In this document: positions 6,388-10,510 of the stretch, one piece after another | How positions within the stretch are numbered: the stretch's first letter is position 1 | Layout of the letters: the number at the start of each line of letters is the position of its first letter | DNA from: CAZYMF01 sp964648215 | Lineage (GTDB): Bacteria > Desulfobacterota > Binatia > HRBIN30 > JACQVA1 | Length of the DNA stretch: 10,510 nucleotides | Assembly (NCBI GenBank): GCA_964648215.1 | Contig: CAZYMF010000170.1 | Coordinates: 1-10,510 of the forward strand | Direction: 5' to 3' | Notes under the pieces: generated by a model | Database searches by the model: none | Told to the model about the DNA's origin: nothing | What the model saw: the letters and a program-made list of their open reading frames with translations, nothing else | Program-made: the position numbers and the translations under genes

Positions 6388-6498
6388 CGTCATCCCGGCA
6401 ATCTTCAGGCCGGGATCCATCCGGAGAGATGGCCGCGACAGCGCTTTGCAGAGAACGTCCGACGCATGGATTCCCGCCAGTAGATTGCGGGAATGACA
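6388..6498. repeat. Paired inverted stem-loop element with covarying stems
   Basis: Two 33-base units face each other at 6388-6420 and 6466-6498, separated by 45 bases. Unit 1 has stem ATCCCGGC/GCCGGGAT around a 9-base loop. Unit 2, read on the other strand, has stem ATTCCCGC/GCGGGAAT. The units share GTCAT before the stem and ATCCAT at the end. Two stem positions differ, and in both cases the partner base has changed to keep the pair. The 9-base loops differ at two positions. This resembles the GTCAT-C-rich-hairpin-ATCCA intergenic repeats common in many proteobacteria, recalled and not looked up. Possible roles are a transcript-end stabiliser or terminator for the PstS-like/porin operon, or a non-autonomous mobile element. 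Confidence 0.8.
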
Positions 6499-6502
6499 GA
6501 GG

Positions 6503-6524
6503 GGCGGATGGCCACTCGTCCGCC
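6503..6524 (-). terminator. Possible terminator hairpin after the PstS-like gene
   Basis: GGCGGA (6503-6508) and TCCGCC (6519-6524) form a 6-base inverted repeat starting four bases beyond the stop codon of the leftward PstS-like gene. No T-run follows on the minus strand, so it is weak as an intrinsic terminator. Confidence 0.3.
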
Positions 6525-6528
6525 GCAA

Positions 6529-6957
6529 CTACGGCAGCCGGAGGACCACCCGCACCGAGTCGTCCTCCTCTCCCGCCTCGATGTAACCGATGGCATTGCG
6601 GTCGGCGGCGACATAACGCTTGACCGCGGCGCTCGACGACAGCGTCGCCGGTGGGAAGACGCCGTGGAAGTACTCCTGATTCCAGTAGCTGCCCAGCTGC
6701 TCGCTGTCGCGGCCGAGCACCCGTCGCGAAAACGCTTCTCGGGCGGCGCTCCCCGCCGGGAGGTTGAGCGGCAAGACCGGTTGGGAATCTGGCCAGAACT
6801 TACGTCTCTTCAGGTAGATGGACGACAGCTCCTCGAGCGTTACCTGATCGCTGCGAGCGGGGTTGACGATGACCACCAGGGCGGGCCGAGGCGCCGCGGC
6901 CAGGGTGCCGGCCAGCAGCAGGGCGGCAATCAACGTTGATCCCAGCCGTGCCATCAT
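6529..6957 (-). CDS. Small PstS-like periplasmic substrate-binding protein
   Basis: This is a secreted protein of 142 residues related to the PBP-like phosphate-binding group. A signal peptide is clear: a short basic start, then LIAALLLAGTLAAA, with cleavage near residue 23. The mature part reads VIVNPARSDQVTLEELSSIYL, then PLNLPAGSAAREAFSRRVLGR, then GSYWNQEYFHGVFPP, then VKRYVAADRNAIGYIEAG. This motif order belongs to a family of short PstS-like proteins found without the permease and ATPase genes of a phosphate transporter, so the small size is probably natural and not a truncation. The first ATG (6955-6957) overlaps the porin stop as TGATG, which implies coupling. The second codon is also ATG and could be used instead. 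The ligand is not known; an oxyanion such as phosphate is inference from the family. Confidence 0.85.
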   Translation of the reverse strand: MMARLGSTLIAALLLAGTLAAAPRPALVVIVNPARSDQVTLEELSSIYLKRRKFWPDSQPVLPLNLPAGSAAREAFSRRVLGRDSEQLGSYWNQEYFHGVFPPATLSSSAAVKRYVAADRNAIGYIEAGEEDDSVRVVLRLP

Positions 6958-8078
6958 CAGAACAAGATCGCCAGGGAGCACTTGAAGCCGGGCGGCGATT
7001 CCTGGGCGGGGTGGTCGGCGAGCAGGTACTCCGCCTTGAGGACGAGCGGCGGCAACGGTTTGTAGGCCAGGCCGAGAGCGAACAGGTTGACCTCCGGCTC
7101 GGGGCGTCGCTGGTCGAAGTGCTCGTAGCGGCCGACGGCATAGAGCCGGGGGACGATCTCGGCGACTCCCTGGAGATAGAGCCCCCACTGCGAGCCGGGA
7201 TCGCGCGGCGCGGCCTCGTAGGCGAACTCGCCCATCAGCTCGAAGCGGCCGCGCTGCCAGAGGCCGTCGAGCCCGGCCAGCTGCTGCCAAACGCCGCGGT
7301 CGGTGAAGGTGAAAAACGAGGTGCCGAGCGACAGCCCGGTCGGGGCGGTGTACTCCAGGCGCGCGCCGGCGCTGCGATCGGCCGGCTGCGGCTGCGCGAG
7401 CGGCTCGAACTGATTGACGAACTGCCCGTAGACCGAGTAGCTCAGCGTGCCGCCGTGCGGGAACAGCGATCCGAACAGCATCGCTCCGGTGACGTGGTTG
7501 TCGAAGGGCAGGCTGGTGACCAGCGGGCGCGAGGTGGTCCACACCAGGGGCTGCGCGTGGATGACGTTCCACCGCCCGACCGGGGTGAGGAACTTGCCGA
7601 CACGGAGGTTGATCTCGTCGGAGCCGGCCAGATCGCCGTAGAGCCGCTCGACGGTGAACAGGTTGTTCACCGTGCCGCCGCGGCCGTGATCGTCGACCTC
7701 CACCAGATCCTCGAACTCGAGCTCGGCGAAGAGGTGGAAGCGGGGGTTGGGCTGCGCCATGACGAACAGGCTGAGGTCGTCCCACTTCAGCCGGGCCGGG
7801 CCGCCCTCGTCGCGGGTCAGGTTGACGTTGGTGTAGCCGCCCAGTGTGAACGGCGTGCGGCCGAGGTGCAGGCCGCGGCCGAGCTCGTATCTCAGCGGGC
7901 CGATGGGCGAGCCCATCTCCAGCGTGGCGGTCTCCGCCCCGCCGGGCGGCGACGAAGGTCCTTCGGCCTGCGCTCCCGTGGTCCGACCGGGAGCGAGCAC
8001 CAGCGCCACGGCGATGAGAATCCACCAGCAGCCGGACACCCAGCTCGGACCGAAAACCTTGTGGCTTTGCTCTTGCAT
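6957..8078 (-). CDS. Porin-like outer-membrane beta-barrel protein
   Basis: The product has 373 residues with a signal peptide (WWILIAVALVLAP, cleavage probably near GAQA at 35-38). A short low-complexity linker follows, then a domain of alternating short strands and turns that ends in phenylalanine (SLAILF), the usual C-terminal signal of outer-membrane barrels. Segments such as LGGYTNVNLTRD, HLFAELEFEDLV and INLRVGKFLTPVGRWNVIHAQP resemble phosphate-selective and related porins. It should form a channel in the outer membrane. The solute is not identifiable. ATG 8078 is used because it gives a full signal peptide, though no strong Shine-Dalgarno precedes it. It is co-transcribed with the PstS-like gene and is only 29 bases from the divergent kinase gene. 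Its first 50 codons also carry a sigma-54 promoter match and three inverted repeats. Confidence 0.82.
   Translation of the reverse strand: MQEQSHKVFGPSWVSGCWWILIAVALVLAPGRTTGAQAEGPSSPPGGAETATLEMGSPIGPLRYELGRGLHLGRTPFTLGGYTNVNLTRDEGGPARLKWDDLSLFVMAQPNPRFHLFAELEFEDLVEVDDHGRGGTVNNLFTVERLYGDLAGSDEINLRVGKFLTPVGRWNVIHAQPLVWTTSRPLVTSLPFDNHVTGAMLFGSLFPHGGTLSYSVYGQFVNQFEPLAQPQPADRSAGARLEYTAPTGLSLGTSFFTFTDRGVWQQLAGLDGLWQRGRFELMGEFAYEAAPRDPGSQWGLYLQGVAEIVPRLYAVGRYEHFDQRRPEPEVNLFALGLAYKPLPPLVLKAEYLLADHPAQESPPGFKCSLAILF
7934..7995. promoter_or_regulatory. Cluster of three perfect dyads, possible activator (enhancer) sites
   Basis: Three perfect inverted repeats lie within 62 bases: CCGCCC/GGGCGG (7934-7949, 4-base gap), CGAAGG/CCTTCG (7953-7965, 1-base gap) and CGCTCCCG/CGGGAGCG (7971-7995, 9-base gap). 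Their centres are about 146, 129 and 105 bases upstream of the start site predicted from the sigma-54 match at 8062. That is the range used by NtrC-type activators, and one is encoded next to this region. They coincide with porin residues 28-49, an unconserved linker. The arms differ from each other, which argues against one shared binding motif. GC-rich coding DNA can also give short dyads by chance. Confidence 0.35.
8062..8078 (+). promoter_or_regulatory. Candidate sigma-54 promoter for the sensor kinase / regulator genes
   Basis: TGGC at 8062-8065 and TTGCA at 8073-8077 are in the exact sigma-54 arrangement: GG at 8063-8064 and GC at 8075-8076 are ten bases apart. The ACG that usually follows TGGC is not conserved. 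Transcription would start near 8088 and leave a 20-base leader before the kinase ATG. The match overlaps the porin start codon on the other strand. An encoded sigma-54-type regulator at 9931 makes autoregulation plausible. Confidence 0.55.
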
Positions 8079-8107
8079 GGGTAGGCTCGGCGTGGGCGCG
8101 CAACCAT

Positions 8108-9925
8108 ATGCAACGACCGGGTGACTCGCAAGCGAGAAGGCGCGACGCCTTTGTCCCGTCGTTGCGGTTCAAGCTGCTGGCCTTCGCCTTCCTGCTGGTG
8201 GTGGTGCCGGGTGTGGTCTTTGCGCTGATGTCGATTGCCAGTGCGCGCCGGGCACTGGAGCTGGCGGTGGGGCGGCAGCTGGCGGAGGTCGCGCACGACA
8301 CCGCCGGCGAGTTCACCGACGCTCTCGTCCGCGAGCAGAATAACGTGGCGATGTGGGCGCGGCAGGACCTGATGCGCGAGGTGTTGATCGGCGATCTCGA
8401 CAAGCGCATCTCGCGGCTGCTGGCCTCGTTGACGTCCAACGGGTCGGCGTACCTCGACCTGCTCTGTACCGACGCCCGTGGCCGGGTGGTGGCCGCCAGT
8501 AGCCCGGCCCTGCTCGGGCGGGACTATGCCGATCGGCCGTGGCTGCAGGCGGCGCTGGCCGGCAAGAGCTCTCTGGCCGGCCCCGGTCCCGCCCCCGAAG
8601 GTGAACGCGCGGCGCTCGAGATTGCCTCGCCCGTGTTCGACCCGGAGCGTCGCGACAAGGTGATCGGGACTCTGGTGGGTCACTACGACTGGGCGCGCCT
8701 GGCCGCCCTGACCGAACGGATTCAGCGCGGCGCCGCGGTGCTGCGGCTGGCCGTCGACGTGGCGTTGCTCGGCGACGACGGGCGTGTCCTCGCCGAAGCG
8801 CCGCCGCGGCACGGCGTTTCGCTCATCGGCCGGAATCTGCGCGAGGCCGGCTGGCGCGCCGCGCAAAGGCCCCTGCCGGTCAAGCACGCCGGCTTCGTGC
8901 GCGAGAGTCGAGCCGGTACGCTGGTGGGCTTCGCCTCGGTTCGCGGACCGCGCCCGGGGTGGACGGCGCTGGTGATGCAGCCGTTGCGCGAGGCGTTTGC
9001 GCCCGTCGACCGGCTGCAGCGCCGGCTGATCCTGCTGCTGTCGGGGGTGCTGCTCTCGGCCCTGGGGGTGGCGCTCCTGCTCGCCGAGCGCCTGAGCCGT
9101 CCGGTGCGCGAGCTGACCGAGGCGACCAAGGAGATCGCCCGCAGCGGCGAGACGAGGCGGCCGGTGGAGGTGCGTTCACGCGACGAGATCGGTCAGCTGG
9201 CGCTCGCCTTCAACGCGATGGCGAGCCGGCTCAAGCGGGCGCAGGACGACCTGGTGGCGGCGGCGAAGTTCGCCTTCGTCGGCGAGGTGGCGGCCGGTGT
9301 GGCCCACGAGGTGCGCACGCCTCTCGGTATCCTGCGCAGCTCGGCGCAGATTCTCGGCCGCTCGCTGCCGGCCGACCGGCCGGAGAGCGCGGAGCTGGTC
9401 GAGATGATCATCGGCGAGGTGGACCGCCTCGATCGGGTGATCGAGGGCCTGCTCGAGCTGGCGCGCCCGCGCGCGCTGCAGATCGAAGCCGCGTCGCTGG
9501 CTCCGGTGCTGCATCGCGCCCTCGATTTCGTCGAGGCTCCGGCCCGTGAGCGCGGCGTCGTTCTGCGCGGCGAGATCGACCCCGGTCAGCGGCGGGCGAG
9601 CTGCGATCCCGAGCAGCTGTACCAGGTGGCCCTCAATCTGATCGTCAACGGCCTGCAGATCCTGCCGCGCGGCGGCGAGCTGACCGTGCGCACCGTCGAC
9701 AACGGCCGCGTCGGCTTCGAGGTCGAGGACAACGGGCCGGGCATGCCGCCCGAGGTGCTGGAGCGGATCTTCACCCCCTTCTTCACCATGCGCGCGGGCG
9801 GCACCGGGCTCGGCCTGGCGCTGGTTCAGCGTGTCGTCCAGGCGCATCAAGGAACCGTTTCGGTCCACAGCACGGTTGGACGGGGCACGACGTTTCGCGT
9901 CGAGCTGCCGGCCGCAGGAGAGTAG
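8108..9925 (+). CDS. Double-Cache sensor histidine kinase (HAMP, HisKA, HATPase_c)
   Basis: This membrane sensor kinase has 605 residues and senses a periplasmic signal, then phosphorylates the regulator encoded next. The first membrane helix is at about residues 22-44. A large periplasmic region (about 45-303) has Cache features such as YLDLLCTDARGRVVAAS, DYADRPWLQAAL and EIASPVFDP. The second helix is at about 306-328, HAMP at about 330-382 and HisKA at about 390-455, with phospho-acceptor His400 in VAHEVRTPLG. The ATPase domain runs to the end, with N-box NLIVNG, DNGPGMP (Asp541), FTPFFT and GTGLGLAL (565-572). The NtrB/ZraS-like kinase core fits an NtrC-type partner. ATG 8108 gives a complete first helix with a basic cytoplasmic start, but the Shine-Dalgarno is poor. 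Its stop is five bases before the regulator start. Confidence 0.93.
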   Translation: MQRPGDSQARRRDAFVPSLRFKLLAFAFLLVVVPGVVFALMSIASARRALELAVGRQLAEVAHDTAGEFTDALVREQNNVAMWARQDLMREVLIGDLDKRISRLLASLTSNGSAYLDLLCTDARGRVVAASSPALLGRDYADRPWLQAALAGKSSLAGPGPAPEGERAALEIASPVFDPERRDKVIGTLVGHYDWARLAALTERIQRGAAVLRLAVDVALLGDDGRVLAEAPPRHGVSLIGRNLREAGWRAAQRPLPVKHAGFVRESRAGTLVGFASVRGPRPGWTALVMQPLREAFAPVDRLQRRLILLLSGVLLSALGVALLLAERLSRPVRELTEATKEIARSGETRRPVEVRSRDEIGQLALAFNAMASRLKRAQDDLVAAAKFAFVGEVAAGVAHEVRTPLGILRSSAQILGRSLPADRPESAELVEMIIGEVDRLDRVIEGLLELARPRALQIEAASLAPVLHRALDFVEAPARERGVVLRGEIDPGQRRASCDPEQLYQVALNLIVNGLQILPRGGELTVRTVDNGRVGFEVEDNGPGMPPEVLERIFTPFFTMRAGGTGLGLALVQRVVQAHQGTVSVHSTVGRGTTFRVELPAAGE

Positions 9926-9930
9926 CGGAG

Positions 9931-10510
<580 letters not shown>

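Larger units (their letters stand above)
6184..6528. other. Intergenic region upstream of cmoA, no gene seen
   Basis: These 345 bases separate the start of cmoA from the end of the PstS-like gene, both leftward. They should contain the cmoA promoter, but I cannot place a convincing -35/-10 pair. A perfect hairpin, GAAGCC and GGCTTC with a 3-base loop, lies at 6294-6308. The right third is the nested inverted-repeat element at 6388-6498. Confidence 0.6.

Noticed and set aside
6529..6957. Reading the PstS-like gene as a truncated PstS pseudogene
   Set aside because: It has a full signal peptide, an intact conserved motif order and a coupled start. Short PstS-like proteins of this length are a family of their own.
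8079..8160. A sigma-54 promoter for the porin on the minus strand
   Set aside because: I looked for GG-N10-GC with TTGC on that strand upstream of the porin and found none with the right spacing.

Overview
The window comes from a GC-rich Gram-negative bacterium. An outer-membrane-type porin, MinCDE and an NtrC-type sigma-54 response regulator together suggest a deltaproteobacterial-grade or Binatota-like genome. No ribosomal marker is present, so the taxon is an inference. Genes are densely packed, often with overlapping start and stop codons. All four structured non-coding repeats I found lie in the spaces between genes.

Layout, left to right. (1) The 3' end of an unidentified forward gene stops at 55 and is followed by a nested inverted-repeat element (58-184). 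(2) A class I SAM-dependent methyltransferase (220-885, +) converges on the minCDE division-site operon (2778 to 882, - strand, order minC-minD-minE). The two stop codons share a CTAG. (3) A gene-free stretch (2779-3200) holds a C-rich tract and a heptamer-repeat array that switches strand in its middle. (4) A fused-subunit SCOT-type CoA-transferase (3201-4616, +) is followed by a bidirectional hairpin terminator, itself built of 7-base units. (5) On the minus strand cmoA (carboxy-SAM synthase) overlaps by ATGA a membrane methyltransferase of the isoprenylcysteine carboxyl methyltransferase (ICMT) family. No cmoB is visible. (6) An intergenic region (6184-6528) carries a second nested inverted-repeat element. 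(7) A minus-strand pair encodes a porin-like beta-barrel and a small PstS-like periplasmic binding protein, joined by a TGATG overlap. It is divergent from a double-Cache sensor histidine kinase and a sigma-54-activating response regulator that runs off the window.

How the genes may work together. MinC, MinD and MinE form the standard oscillating inhibitor of misplaced FtsZ rings. The right end looks like a sensing and uptake module: porin for outer-membrane entry, periplasmic binding protein for ligand capture, Cache-domain kinase for sensing, NtrC-type regulator for output. A good sigma-54 promoter match (8062-8078) lies across the porin start codon and points at the kinase gene. Three perfect inverted repeats lie upstream of it at enhancer-like distance, inside the porin's post-signal-peptide linker. 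The cmoA-ICMT pair is a second unusual association, because CmoA's product normally feeds CmoB.

I see no CRISPR array, tRNA, rRNA, transposase or phage gene.
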